The notes: generated by a model from the letters alone, not told the origin. A stretch of 64,000 nt of DNA from Buxus sempervirens (GCA_947561395.2 OX387187.1:3106976-3170975), one strand, 5' to 3'. Shown: positions 21,752 through 34,527, counted from the stretch's first letter. Translations and numbers: made by a program.

Positions 21752-24700
21752 TGTAAAACCACGAATTTTCAGTAAATAAATAAATAATAATTAAATATGA
21801 ATATCTTGCATGTCCATATATTTGTCAAAATAAACTAGAGCATAAACTTAGAAATCTCGAAAGAAATCGAGTGAGTAGATGTAAATTATCAAGGGAAGGG
21901 TATTTTGGACAATTCATATTAATTATTGGTAAATAAATAAATATATTAATTAAGTTATTATTAGACTTGAGAAATAATGATAGATCTAAGTTGTGTTTAG
22001 TTTGCAAATTAATAATGATATTTATAGCTTGATAAGTGGGATAAGGGCATAATGATAAATATAGTCGATTTGGAGTCTTAAGTCAAGGAGATGAGAATTT
22101 TATAGAAGGATATTAATTATAATCACATTGATAGAAGAGATCCGGAGTTTGACGCAGATCTGGCCATTGGATCGTGATAGATCGAGGTGAGAATTCAATA
22201 ATTACGAAATTGTGTTCTAATTGGATGGTTGTCTAATAGGTGATGCATGTGCGTTGTGTGGGATCATGGGATATAAAAGAATATGGTTTATACCCTAGAA
22301 AAATACGTTTTAGTATTTGTAATGGCATTCGTCTGTTCGGGGTATTCGACAACTGAAAAGGAAAAATGAAAGGGAGAGAAAGACTGAAGAAGAAGAAGAG
22401 AAGAAGGAGAAGAACGAAGATCTGTCTTGGGTTCTTCATCGCCTTAAGAGTGTTATTCTGTGTTTGAGAAGAGAAGAAGGCTTTATATTCAGAGGAAGAA
22501 GCAGAACTCGCACAATTAGGTAGGGAGCACTGTTTTATCGAGTGTTTTGCGTTCTCGTACATGTTTAATCTCTATTTCATGTTTTAGTGTTGTATATACA
22601 TGTATTTAGCTTGATATCAATCTTATAATTATGTTATAATCATCTTGGACATGAAAAATCGGATTTTTAAACATTTTATGTTCGTTTTTGGGAAACCGCC
22701 GAGCTTACTATGCTCAGCGATCCTCGGCACTCCCAGGCGCTCGTTGAAAAATTGAGACCGCTCGAGACCGCAACCTGGCTTATCGTCGGCGATCGATTTT
22801 GAACTACCTCTGACCCTAGACCGCCCAGGCGATCCTGAGAGCTCTAACATGAAAATTCAATTTTTTGTATATTAAATCCCTGATTCAATTCTGAGCTATT
22901 TTTAATCAATTATAATCAATAATTAAAAAGTTTTAAGACAAAAATAAATTATCAAATACCCTGTTTTGGCAGAAAAATAAATAGGAAATTATTTTAGGTA
23001 ATTAGTCGCCTAAACTTGATCTTAAATAAGAAATTCTAAATAAGGCAGATAAACCTCTATAAATATGAGTAATTAATTAAGAGACATTGAATTATATATC
23101 AGTAACCAGATTTCTACAAATAGGGACTTTATATCCGAAACTCAACCCAATTGAACTACCTTAAAGACATTGGAGAAAGAACCCTATTTACCTTTAGGCC
23201 TCATTAGTTAATTGAATTGTTCTACTCTAAGTTTCTCTACAAAAATAACACATACTTTATTATATTATGTCCCAACCCCTAAATTTTACCTAAACTACTT
23301 TATAAATAGCAAGAACCATATTATCCCTAAACGTAAGTAAATAGCAAATATCTTATTACCCCTAAACTTCACCTCTAAATTACTTTATAACTTTACATAA
23401 CCTCGAAGATACTTCAATTAACCCCACCAGTACCTCTAATCACTCGAGTCATCTAATACATTGATTATCCCATAATTAGACCCAATTATTGTGACTACAG
23501 ACTAATGAACTAATCGTTGAATAAGGTTTGAATTATAAACTAATTGGGTTCAAGTTGTTATGAATACTCAAAATATAATTTGGACTGTGGATTGGATGGC
23601 ATGATGGCTATAAGAGATTCGTACCATCTGCGGATGAGATTTGATACCTCCTGCGGGAGAGATGAGACCTCCAGTTGGGGGAGATGTAATCCGGGATGGA
23701 TTGCATCCCACAGGGGAGATATGTGACCACCTGCGGGTGAGATGAGACCTCCTGTTGGAAGAGATGTAATCCAGTATGGATTGTATCCCACAGGGGAGAT
23801 ATGTAACCACCTGTGGGTAAGATGAGACCTCCTGTTGGAGGAGATGTAATCCGGGATGGATTGCATTCCACAGGGGAGATATATGACCACCTGCGGGTGA
23901 GATGAGACCTCCTGTTGGGGAAGATGTAATCCGGTTGGGATTGCATCCCACAGAGGAGATATGTGACCATCTGCGGGTGAGATGAGACCTCTTGTGGGGG
24001 AGATGTAATCGCAATGTGATTACATCCCACAAGGGAGATATATGTAATTACCACCTGCGGGTGAGATGTGACCACCTGCGGGTGAGATGTGATGACTCCT
24101 GTGAGAGAGACCTCATGTAGGGTGGATGTGATTACTACGTGATTGCATCCTACATGGGAAAATGTTGATATCAGATTGTGAGGTTCACTATTAATTATGA
24201 TTGATATAATTTACATTTAAATAAGAAGAGTTTAATTAAACGGTTTAACTGTGACTGGATTTGAATGACTCTAAATTAGAATATAAATGAGCCCTAAATA
24301 AAATATAGAATTATTTTTTGGAAACCCTTTTTGATGTGGTTTTATTACATTGCCCTGGTAATTGAAAGGAAGTTTACATAATAAACTCTCTTTATTTCAA
24401 GCACTAAAGAAATGTTGGTTTCGTATGGTGCTTACTCGTTCTTATTATCAACCGTGACTACCCGATTGTTTTATCGTGCATAAATGATTACTTTTATATA
24501 TAAACTGTTTCTAGCATACATGTGTTACCTACTGAGATATCCGTATCTCACCCCTACTTTATATTCTATTTTTCAGGTCATTTCGGAGAGGACGCCACAG
24601 GCTAGATTGTAATGGGTTGAAGTCTAGAAAATCTTGAAGACAAGTGTAGGACCTTTTATATAGTTGTATTTGTTTTATTGGGATCCTAATAGTAGATGAT

Positions 24701-24923
24701 CTAGAAGGATTTATGAGTTAGTCAAATTTGTAGCTGCCTTTCATTTGATTAATTGATGTAATAGGGAGGTTCAGTTTCTAATAAATGATTTAAGCTTCCT
24801 AGCACTCTGATAAATATTAGTTCTTTATTTCCTTATATTTGAACTAATCGTAATGTACCACAAGTTAATGCCTTGATTCGAGTCAAAATGAGAAAAAAAA
24901 TGACTCGGATTCGAGGCGTTACA
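21752..24923 (+). repeat. LTR A of element C
   Basis: 3172 bp, TGTAAAACC...GGCGTTACA. It contains an A/G-rich leader zone near 22360-22500, about 82-bp tandem repeats (23640-24150) and a tetraloop hairpin (24533-24550). Short ORFs in the repeat zone exist only because the repeat length keeps frames open. Confidence 0.85.
23640..24150 (+). repeat. About 82-bp tandem repeats in LTR A
   Basis: About five units with 'gatgagacctcctgttgg', 'gagatgtaatccgg' and 'attgcatcccacaggggagat'. The corresponding array in LTR B (54950-55330) has one unit fewer. Unit number therefore differs between the two LTRs of one element. Confidence 0.85.
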
Positions 24924-24924
24924 A

Positions 24925-24938
24925 GGTGATATCAGAGC
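24925..24938 (+). other. Primer binding site of C (initiator tRNA-Met type)
   Basis: GGTGATATCAGAGC follows the LTR end by one base. The standard plant PBS is TGGTATCAGAGC; this copy has extra bases in the middle. Confidence 0.6.
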
Positions 24939-25477
24939 ATTTGGTTCATGCGCCCTAGGTTTTTAAGAACCTTAGGCGGGTCTTGGGGAGTGATACGTTA
25001 GATAGAGCCATTGAGTAGGAATATCTAGGATGAGAGTACTCTAACTCTATTTCTTTGTTGCAGCTACTAGCAAATTTCAAAGGTATGTCCTATTTATTGT
25101 TAGTTATCATAGTGTGATTCTCTAGAAACTCTTCTTGATATTTGTGATATGGTTGTGATCCTAGGTTATGATAAATGATGATTTTTGTAAAGAGCAGAAT
25201 TTGAAATAAAATAGTAAGAGGAATTGTTTGAGGAATTTTATGTAATCTGTTAGGCAAAGATTTAATTGTAAGATTTGAGAGGTTGGAAATATTATTGGTA
25301 TGCATGACTTGAATGTGATGACAGGAAGAGTATTGAAATGACTATTGGAAGTATTTAATGGGATCTCATTTATTTTAATTGCATGTCTGTAAACACCCCA
25401 AATTGCACAAACAATCATCAAAAATCATTATCTCCTGGAAAGCCAGCACAGAATTTGAAGAAAATAGACTTTTACCT

Positions 25478-25618
25478 GTATCCGGATACTCAGTCCGGAT
25501 ACAAGTACTCCTTCCTGTATCCGGATACTCATACCGGATACATGTGAGCCTTAGTATATCCGGTACCATGTACCGGATACCTTAAAGCCCTTTGTTATCC
25601 GGCCTGATATACCGGATA
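25478..25618. promoter_or_regulatory. Four 7-N9-7 dyads in LTR S U3
   Basis: TATCCGG-N9-CCGGATA occurs at 25479-25501, 25518-25540, 25557-25579 and 25596-25618. All four gaps are exactly 9 bases although gap sequences differ, and start-to-start spacing is exactly 39 bases throughout. The third extends to a 10-bp perfect stem. The cluster lies about 160-300 bases upstream of the TATA box. Confidence 0.8.
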
Positions 25619-25775
25619 CCTTAAGTTTGCTCAAAATTAGGGTTTTCCGAGAGCTTTTCACTTTTACCATTATGTCCCTCATTAAATGAGGGGAAATCGC
25701 GGAAATAACCTTAGGGTTTAGGTTGGAGGGGTTCTAGACATTAAGTTGTGTCTACCAATGACCTTAGCCTTTGCC

Positions 25776-25895
25776 TATAAATAGGAGCCTCCTCCTTGAG
25801 CAAATGGCACACAACTCTTGTTTTGAATTCTCGCAAAGAAGAACTCCAAGAGAAGAAGAAAACCGCTGCGGAATCGCCTCCAGAATTCAGGTAAG
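25776..25895 (+). promoter_or_regulatory. LTR S TATA box and splice donor
   Basis: TATAAATA (25776-25783) and CAG|GTAAGC (25890/25891), with the spacing seen in all Tat LTRs here. Confidence 0.6.
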
Positions 25896-28800
25896 CCTCA
25901 ACTTTTCTTTTTATTTTCTGTCTTTACATTCCTAGATCTAGATCTCTTCTTCTACCTTTCTGTAGTGTAAAGCCTTGTTTGTATGTGTGGAAATCCTTCC
26001 CCGGCTCAAAGTATCTCAAGACTCCCCTAGCCGTAAAACGTGAAGGCGGATCTAGGAGAAACGAGACTGGGGATTGACCCTAGTGCTAGAACCTATGTAG
26101 CATAAGGCCTTTCTGATTGATTGTAAACCGTTCCATATTCAAAGTACCCTTGATTATTTCGAAGATCCGTGTTTAACGAGGAGAGAGAACAGAGGGAAAC
26201 GATAATGGAACGGAACCCTAGGCTATGCTAGAACCTATTTTGTTGAATCTATATGCATGTTGTATTGATCTTGCTTGGTTTTTCACTTTTGCACACATAT
26301 TACACTTTTTTGGTGAATAGGCTCACATTTGGGGATTTATTACATTCATTGTGATAAATCTCCAATAAATGGCCTTAATCAAATTCTGGAGTGTTTTTAA
26401 ATGTTTTTCAAAGGTTTTGGATTCATCTCACACGAATCACACACTTTTTGTCAATTTTCGGATTTGGATTTCTTCAAAAGTGGCTTAGCTTGACAGCACC
26501 TGTACCCTTACTTCGGACGCCCATAACTTCATTATCCGGATGAATTTTGGGGTGATTCCAGAACCATGGGAAAGGTGAGGCTGTCTAGTTTATTTCCACC
26601 AAATTTCATGAATTTCCATCGAGCGGATTTTTGACACCTCTCTGTCGAAGTTAAGTGGACAGTTCAGGTTCAAATACAGAACTTGTCACTTCGACGGACC
26701 GCCATGTGTTCGTTTTAAGTCCGATTCGAGTGATTTTTATTTCTGAGTACTCCTTTATGAGTCTATTTTCAAATTCAGTTGGTTTCATAATTTTTGGATT
26801 CCATTTGAATTATTGGTAGCCGATTTACTCAGAACTGTTCATTTGTACTTTTCTGGGTAAATCTGTGATCTTCGGGGCCTGTTCGGGAGACCACCCAAGG
26901 CACATCCGAAGGGATTTTTGTATGAGGCTAGTTTCTTTTGAAAGATGGCCATACAAACTTCAGTCACACCAAATTTCGTGGACTTTTATGTAGTGGATTT
27001 GTCTAGACAATTTTCCAAAGTTGCCCACTTACCACTTTTAAAAATCCCCAGCAGCAACTTCAAAGGAGCATAACTCCTAGATTTTTCATCGGAATGAAGT
27101 GAACTTTTGCATGAGACTCTTATTTACCCTAATCTTTCAAATGGATTTGGTTTGGTTCAATTTAGAATTGGATTTGAATGATTACAAGGCAAATGGCATA
27201 CTTTTTACCGAATTTTCCGGATTTGATTTAACTTGGTTTTGAGTAACTTGAGCTTTGATTTCCATCTTTTGAGATATTCCAGAAGTGATATTGACATAAG
27301 AGAAGATCTAAAATCCATTTGGATCTTCATGTGAAAATATCATACATTGTTCCTTTTTCAAGGCTTTTTCATGATTTTTAGCAAGCTTCTTATTTTCTTT
27401 TTAGCATGAACATACACTTGGCAACCACTTCGTGTGGATGAATGGGGGTGCCTAACACCTTCCCCCGTTCATAATCTAATCCCCTTACCCATATCTGGAT
27501 TTGATTTTCAAGTAGGGTTATTTTTACCCTAGAATTTGTCTTTTGGCTATTTTTGCTCATTTTTGAACTCTTTGGTGTCCATTCTCACCCCAAAATCATG
27601 AATGGTGGCGACTCTCCCACTTTTGCATTGAGCCCGTGTGTTGACGGAGGGATGATCACTCCGGTGATTTTTTCCCATGTCTCACAATGTCTATGATGGA
27701 TTATAATGATGAATGACTATAGGCAGATAACGGAATAATTTCTAGAGTTATGTTTTCTTCCCCTTTTAATTAAGGTATATTTGAGCCCTGTTTGAATTAA
27801 GTTAATTTGATAAGAGATCGATGTATAGATCTTAGGATATGGAATAGGATATACATATTATTCATTGATTATATTATAGTACGTAATTTGGGATGGATGC
27901 TTAATTATATATCATGTTATTGCTTGTTTCATGATGAGCCAGTTGTATTTAGACATGCTTGAGTGGTGTAAAGCATCAGCCAATGCTGAACACTTACTTG
28001 GGTGTTGTACTTTATACAAACATGGGATATTGTAGAAAATATACATTTGTATGTTATATGTGTAGTATGGTATTTTGGCATAAGTTAAATTAGAAGGGAG
28101 ATAAGTGATTTTCTCCTCAACCTTCATATAGTCACGAATGTATGCAAAGGATTGAGGGTAGAAAGTTGTGGAACTCTCTTCTAAGTTACTTTAAATATTT
28201 ATATATGATTGAGTTTTGAAAGATGGGATAAGAGAGGGTAAGTGTTAAACGAAAATATTAAATGGAGTAATTAATAAGATGGACATTTATAGCGCAGTGA
28301 AAGCATGGTGGCATTGAAGGAATATGGATATTGAAATTTCGAGGACGAAATTTATTTGTTAGGTGGGTAGGATGTAAAACCCTGAATTTTCAGTAAATAA
28401 ATAAATAATAATTAAATATGAATATCTTGAATGTCCATATATTTGTCAAAATAAACTAGAGCATAAACTTAGAAATCTCGAAAGAAATCGAGTGAGTAGA
28501 TGTAAATTATCAAGGGAAGGGTATTTTGGACAATTCATATTAATTATTGGTAAATAAATAAATAAATAAATTAAGTTATTATTAGACTTGAGAAATAATG
28601 ATAGATTTAAGTTGGGTTTAGATTGCCAATTAATAATGATATTTATAGCTTGATAAGTGGGATAAGGTCATAATGATAAATATAGTCGATTTGGAGTCTT
28701 AAGTCAAGGAGATGAGAATTTTATAGAAGGATATTAATTATAATCACACTGATAGAAGAGATCCGGAGTTTGACGCAGATCTGGCCATTGGATCGTGATA

Positions 28801-30039
28801 GATCGAGGTGAGAATTCAATAATTACGAAACTGTGTTCTAATTGGATGGTTGTCTAATGGGTGATGCATGTGCGTTGCGTGGGATCATGGTGTAGACACC
28901 TCATTTTTGCACCCCTGAAATGAAGAAAATAAAAAGTCAAATTAAAAGTCAAACCTGAAAGGGTCAAAATTTTGACTTTTTGATCAGGTACAAATTGACC
29001 ACCAAACTTTATATCATTGGAAAGAGGACTTCGATACGATTCTAACACAACTGAGTTTGCTCAAATCGGAGTCCGGATAAAGAAGTTATGGGCTAGTCAA
29101 ATCTGGAAATAGCAGAAATCGACTTTCTGCAAAACTCCAAATTAGCTGCTCAATTGGATATCAGCAGAAAGGGTGTATTGACACGACTCCAACGCGACTA
29201 AGTTTGTTGGAATCGGAGTCCCGGATAAGGAGATATGAGCAAAACTGGCTCCAGGACGCGACTTTGCATTTCTGCTAAAAAACCCGAATTTGCTGCCAAG
29301 CCCTAGCTCAATAGATAGAAGATTTCAATCTGATTCCAACGCCACTAAGTTTGTTGAAATCAGATATCAAATGAGAAAATTATGAGCAGTCAAAAATCTT
29401 GGAAAATCTGCACATGTGGCAAGATTGAAGAAAGGACAAAAAAAATAAAAATCTAAGAATAAAATAATAATATTTTGTAAATATCTAACAATTAAATTAA
29501 ATCAAAAATAAAATGGAAAATGCACATGTGTTTTTGAAAAAAAAAATCTTAAGAATAAAATAATAATAAAACTTAAAGAATCTAAAAATTAAAATAAATA
29601 AAAAATAAACAAAAAATATCAACCACATTTGAATGATAAGCATGAGGTGGAAAGATAAGAATAAAAAATATTTAAATTTTAGTTACGCTAAACAAAAAAT
29701 TAAAATTCAGTCGAAAAAATGATTAAAATTCTTTTTTAGGTCATTTTTTCAACTATAAAAGGCCCCTCCCCCAATATTCCAAAGAAGAAAAAAAACCCCC
29801 CCTCTTCTCCCCCTTTTGCACCTCTCCCAATCCCTCCATCTCTCTTGGCTGGCCTCCTCCCTTCTCTCCCTCAATACCCTTGCACGACCCCTTCTTACCC
29901 TTTCTTCCATCTTCACCAAACTTTGAAAGAAGGTTTGTAGACACCCCAAATTGCACTACAGAATGAGAAAGTAATAAAAACATGTAATTAGAGCTTAAAA
30001 CAGGTCAAAAATGCATAAAAAATTGAATAAGCAGACTTT

Positions 30040-30145
30040 GCCCGTATTTCCTTCACGGGCCGGTCACGCCCGAGATCACTCTATGGTCAGGCGCGCCCGT
30101 AGTGAAAATACGGTCACCATTGGACCGTAATGCATTTACGGTCAC
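30040..30145. promoter_or_regulatory. Dyad cluster in Y 5' LTR U3
   Basis: GCCCGT-N9-ACGGGC (30040-30060) and TACGGTC-N7-GACCGTA (30109-30129) are clear, with half-sites between (GCGCCCGTA near 30093, TACGGTC near 30137). The arms of the second dyad show matching changes relative to TACGGGC/GCCCGTA. The cluster ends about 200 bases upstream of the TATA box. Confidence 0.6.
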
Positions 30146-30343
30146 TAAAGACTCGTGCGAGTTTTATCCTTCTCTCGATTTCCGAGCTTTATCTTTAGTC
30201 CAATATATCTCTAAATGAGCGAATTAAGTATTTTATTCGCTGAAGTCACCTTGGTTGGTTATGGATGGGCATTATCTTGTATTTAACTCAAACTGAAACT
30301 CTATCTTGCCAAACCCTGGACCAACCATGCCCCTGTGCTTGCC

Positions 30344-30453
30344 TATAAATAGAGGTGAGATTCTCAAGCTGAGGGCCACGAAAATTTGAAGACTCAAGAG
30401 CTCCAAGAGAAGAAAGGAATCCCTGTTGCTCTGCCTGCTCAATCCAGGTAAGT
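30344..30453 (+). promoter_or_regulatory. Y LTR TATA box and leader splice donor
   Basis: TATAAATA (30344-30351) and CAG|GTAAGT (30447/30448). A matching acceptor lies before gag (34527). No ATG lies between the probable start site and the donor, so this exon would be untranslated. Confidence 0.6.
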
Positions 30454-31752
30454 CCCTTTTCCCTTTTATTTTCTGTCTTCAATTCTAGATGTAATAGGAT
30501 CATCTCTATTGCTGTAAAATAAGGCCATATTTTGTATCTAGTATTCCTAAACTTGTCTCCAAGTACCTCAAGAGTCTCTCTAGCCGTAAAACGTGAAGAG
30601 AGAGCTAGGGGAAAAGAGAATAGGTGGATCCCTAGAATAGAACCCCATATTTGTTTTTCTCCTTTTTTCTAGAATAAAGCCTGTGATTGTGTTTGTGTAA
30701 CCAAACCTATCTCCAAGTACCTCAAGAATCATCTTTAGCCGTAAAACGTGAAGCGAGAGCTAGGGGAAAAGAGAACAGGTGGATCCGTAGGGTAGACCCC
30801 CATGTGCTCTAATCTGTGAGATGTGGCTGCTTTAAATATCTTGATCATGTTTTAATGCTTTTTATGATATATCTGAATGAATAACATGAATCCATGATGT
30901 TTATAGCGTGAGATCCCCACTTTTTTATAAAATTTGGATTTTTGCCACTTTTGCACCTACAGCACTGTTTTCGTGATTTTTGTGATTTTAGGCTAAGATC
31001 TTGGATTTATCATGATCAATATGGTAGATCTGAATCCAGAAGCCTGAAAGTAAATTCTAGGGTTTCATGATGTGGTTTTTGAGTCGTTTTTCATTATTGA
31101 GAGAAGACCCTACGGTCTAAATCCTCCCCTTTTGATGTTCTTCATCAACGTGGGTATTTTTGGTTTTGATTTTCAGATTTAATGTGAAATATGGGCTATA
31201 TATATGTCCTGGACTATTCAAGTTCAATTTTGAAATATTTTATAAAAATCATATTTTTCTAGATTTCTAGAATTTGACTTGAAGCCAGATTTTTGGATTT
31301 TTCACTTTAAATTGATTTTACTTGATTTTATCTCAATTTTATTTTTGATCATGAAACCCTAGGAATGGTATGATCATATTTGAAAGTTCTGGATCAATCA
31401 GACTATTCATATGAAAAAACCATACAATTTTGTCTTTTTTGTGATTTTTCTTGATTTTTATAGCAAGCTTTTTCCTTTAATTTAACATGAACAATGCCTG
31501 GGAACCACCTTGTGTGGATGAATAGGAGTGCCTAACACCTTCCCCTATTCATAACCTAATCCCCTTACCCATCTCTGGTTGTTTTTTTAGGAGAGTTATT
31601 TTTACCCTAAAAGTGCCTTTTGCGCTTATTTAATATTTTGGTGTCCATTCACACCTAAATTGAATGGTGGCGACTCTTTGTTTTATTTAATCCCGTGTGA
31701 TGATTGAGAGGAAGTCAATTGAAAAATTGATTTTTTTCCCATGTCTCACAAC

Positions 31753-31770
31753 TGGCGACTCTGCTGGGGA
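31753..31770 (+). other. Primer binding site of Y (tRNA-Arg)
   Basis: TGGCGACTCTGCTGGGGA starts two bases after the LTR. It is complementary to the 3' end of plant tRNA-Arg(ACG) as I recall it, with one mismatch, and shares its first 9 bases with the Z PBS. Confidence 0.75.
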
Positions 31771-33240
31771 CTTGAGGATTTGAGCCTTTTTGGTGTTTTA
31801 GTTCATGTTTTTTGATTCTTTGGATTTACTTGCTATTTTGTGTTCTTAAGCATGTTGGGTATGTTTTAAATCTGAATTATTGCTTAAGAATTCACGGGGG
31901 TAGAAACATGCTTAATTTTGATTTATAGGATTGTTTCTACAAACATGCGTAGGGGAGGTTCGTTTTGCTGAACCATGTTTATTTCTTGCTATATTTTTAT
32001 AATAGCATGTTTTAATTTTCAGCATGATCTTCATGATGCGTTTTTGGGTGTATAACATGATCATATGTTTGCATGATTAGATGATTTTTTATGAGCATGT
32101 TTTAGGTGCTATAGGATTGCTTTTTCCTTGTTTATTTTAAATATGCTTTCCTATTATGCCTTGGTTTGTTTATGCATGGCTGCGAAAAGAGTGGCAAGGG
32201 TTTGGGACGTTGTGAATGCACCCAATTTTTACAATGCACTGTGCACATTTATTTTTTTCACAGCCTACCCTTAACCTATAGGAAGTTGAACCCGAATGTG
32301 TGTAGCTTGGCGCAACGAGGTCGATACTTCGGAAAGCGAAAGTGAAAACATTCACCTTAGAACTTTGAGCTAATGATGTGATGATAACGTGGATCTGGGA
32401 TTCTGGTCATCACTAGGCTTGAGTGCTAAGTTGTCATTAAGCCAAAACCCAAAACCCCTACGCTTGAAGGTGGAGTTACACGTTTTTGGCTAAAGTACAC
32501 AATTACGTGGGGATATGGGTTTGTATGATTGTGGAAAGGCCGTGTGCATGGCTTACAAACCAGGGCATAATGCGGATGCCATATTGAAGGTAAACAAGGT
32601 AACAAGGTAATCCTATTGTTTTGCATTATTATCATGTCATAGGGGTGTTATGGTGCCCATTGGTTCGGGATAAAATTGGTCCCAAAATATGCATGTTTTT
32701 AAAATTGGTGTAGCCCATAGGAATAGTCCCTAACTCTGTTTAGAATCAATCCTACCCAATGTTCATGCAAGAGTCAACAAAAGGGTACCAAATTCTTGAG
32801 TATGGTGTCAATTTGGAGGGTACATGTACCCTCCCAAGCATGTGTTTTTACAAATAGGCCAAGGTCCACTTTGGGACAGTTTAGAAACCCTGCACTGGGT
32901 GAAACGTACGTTTGGATAAGCAATAAAAGTGATCAAACCATGTAAAGACTGAGAAAACATAAAAGAGTTCCGTAGAACCGTATTTAATACACGGGCTGGG
33001 CTCGTCCGTATTCGTTATACGGGCGGAGCTCGCCCGTGAATGTCATACGGTCACGGCTCGCTCGTAATTTGAATACGGGCAGGGCTGGACTGTACTGTGT
33101 ATACGGTTTTCGCGGAAAATCCAATTTTAATCAGCTTTTTCCCACTAAATCTTATTCTTTTAACCTTTAAATAATGATAAAGGGAAATAGGTTTAAATAA
33201 AATGCTTCAAAAAAAATGAATAGTAAATAAAAAAAAGTGT
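31771..33240 (+). mobile_element. Leader of Y, first part
   Basis: Non-coding; about 1.5 kb homologous to Z 9149-10650. It contains the invariant 94-base block (32273-32366) and the leader dyad cluster (32984-33110). ORFs here have no supported product. Confidence 0.75.
32984..33110. promoter_or_regulatory. Dyad cluster in Y leader
   Basis: ACGGGCG-N5-CGCCCGT at 33019-33037 (equivalent to ACGGGC-N7-GCCCGT) is the cleanest. Flanking dyads are degenerate ('acgggctgggctcgtccgt', 'tacggtcacggctcgctcgta', 'tacgggcagggctggactgta'). Spacing between units is about 30 bases. It lies just before the hairpin minisatellite. Confidence 0.6.
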
Positions 33241-33249
33241 GAAGAGAAA

Positions 33250-34350
33250 ATCCTTTGGGCGTTTGAAAGCCTTTGAATTTCAGACTTTTTCTCAAAAAAC
33301 TCCTTGGGCGTCTGAAAGCCTTTGAATTTCAGACTTTTTCTCAAAAACTCCTTGGGCCTCTGAAAGCCTTTGAATTTCAGACTTTTTCTCAAAAAACTCC
33401 TTGGGCCTCTGAAAGCCTTTGAATTTCAAACTTTTTCTCAAAAACTCCTTGGGCCTCTGAAAGCCTTTGAATTTCAGACTTTTTCTCAAAAAACTCCTTG
33501 GGCCTCTGAAAGCCTTTGAATTTCAGACTTTTTCTCAAAAACTCCTTGGGCCTCTGAAAGCCTTTGAATTTCAGACTTTTTCTCAAAAAACCCCGGGCCT
33601 CTGAAAGCCTTTGAATTTCTGACCTTTTCTCAAAATGTCCTTGGGCCTCTGAAAGCCTTTGAATTTCAGATATTTTGGGCCTCTGAAAGCCTTTGAATTT
33701 CAGAACCTTTTCTTTTGGGCCTCTGAAAGCCTTTGAATTTCAGATATTTTGGGCCTCTGAAAGCCTTTGAATTTCAGACCTTTTTCTTTTGGGCCTCTGA
33801 AAGCCTTTGAATTTCAGATATTTTGGGCCTCTGAAAGCCTTTGAATTTCAGACCTTTTTCTTTTGGGCCTCTGAAAGCCTTTGAATTTCAGATCTTTTGG
33901 GCCTCTGAAAGCCTTTAATTTCAGGCCTTTTTCTTTTGGGCCTCTGAAAGCCTTTGAATTTCAGATCTTTTGGGCCTCTGAAAGCCTTTGAATTTCAGAT
34001 CTTTTGGGCCTCTGAAAGCCTTTGAATTTCAGACCTTTTTCTTTTGGGCCTCTAAAAGCCTTTGAATTTCAGATCTTTGGGCCTCTGAAAGCCTTTGAAT
34101 TTCAGATTCTTTTCTCAAAAACTCTTTGGGCCTCTGAAAGCCTTTGAATTTCAGACTTTTTCTCAAAATATCCCTGGGCCTCTGAAAGCCTTTGAATTTC
34201 AGACCTTTTCCAAAAAAATCCCTGGGCCTCTGAAAGCCTTTGAATTTCAGACCTTTTCTCAAAACCCCTCGGGCCTCTGAAAGCCTTTGAATTTCAGATC
34301 TATCTCTCTTTTTGTGGGACCTGTTGGAAGCCCTAGAATATTCCAACAAT
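33250..34350 (+). repeat. Hairpin minisatellite of Y leader (about 26 units)
   Basis: Units of 33-49 bases with GGGCC, TCTGAAA, loop GCCTTTGAA and TTTCAGA. The last unit (about 34313-34345) instead has GTTGGAA/TTCCAAC around an 11-base loop and the same GGG...GAAGCC...GAA frame. Sense and antisense ORFs exist through the array because of its base composition. It ends about 180 bases before the gag splice acceptor. Confidence 0.9.
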
Positions 34351-34504
34351 TCAATTCAAAAAAACAAAAAAAACCAAAAAACAAAAAAACCAAAAAACAA
34401 AAAAGGAAGCAAATAAAGAAAAAAATCCAAACTCGCGTTCACCCAACCTGCACATAGGCATTCCTAGGCATGTGAATGAGATTAATTGGGCACTGATATT
34501 TTTT

Positions 34505-34527
34505 TTTCTCTTTTATTTTGTGGCCAG
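34505..34527 (+). other. Probable splice acceptor before Y gag
   Basis: A T-rich tract ends in TGGCCAG at 34527, 53 bases before the gag ATG (34581), at the same place as the acceptor in Z (12416). With the LTR donor it would remove about 4.08 kb including the dyads and the minisatellite. Confidence 0.5.

Larger units (their letters stand above)
25388..27686 (+). mobile_element. Solo LTR S (Tat family), TSD ATGTC
   Basis: 2299 bp from TGTAAACACC to CATGTCTCACA, flanked by ATGTC at 25383-25387 and 27687-27691. It has the Tat LTR landmarks: TATAAATA (25776), donor CAG|GTAAGC (25890), 'ctagccgtaaaacgtgaa' (about 26028), 'ggggtgcctaacacc' near 27447. No internal region follows, so it is a recombination remnant. 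It is a different subfamily from Y and Z and has its own dyads. Confidence 0.9.
24939..28372 (+). mobile_element. Interior of element C, interrupted by solo LTR S
   Basis: Parts 24939-25387 and 27692-28372 are non-coding. Near the right end 'aaatttcgaggacgaaattt' and the purine-rich 'ttaggtgggtagga' precede LTR B as a polypurine tract. No gag, protease or pol similarity was seen on either strand. Confidence 0.6.
29936..31750 (+). repeat. 5' LTR of Y
   Basis: 1815 bp, TGTAGACACCCC...CATGTCTCACA. Dyads 30040-30129, TATA 30344, splice donor 30447. Two 'ctagccgtaaaacgtgaagmgagagctagggg' blocks (about 30580 and 30737) are internally repeated. Confidence 0.95.

Noticed and set aside
23558-24075. 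Antisense ORFs of 110-155 codons in LTR A (and 54892-55413 in LTR B)
   Set aside because: They are read-through of the 82-bp tandem repeats in three frames at once, which no real gene would show.
33207-34349. ORFs of 60-106 codons rich in KSLKFKGFQRP or PLKAFEFQT
   Set aside because: They are translations of the leader minisatellite on both strands. The repeat explains the open frames and no start context or homology supports them.
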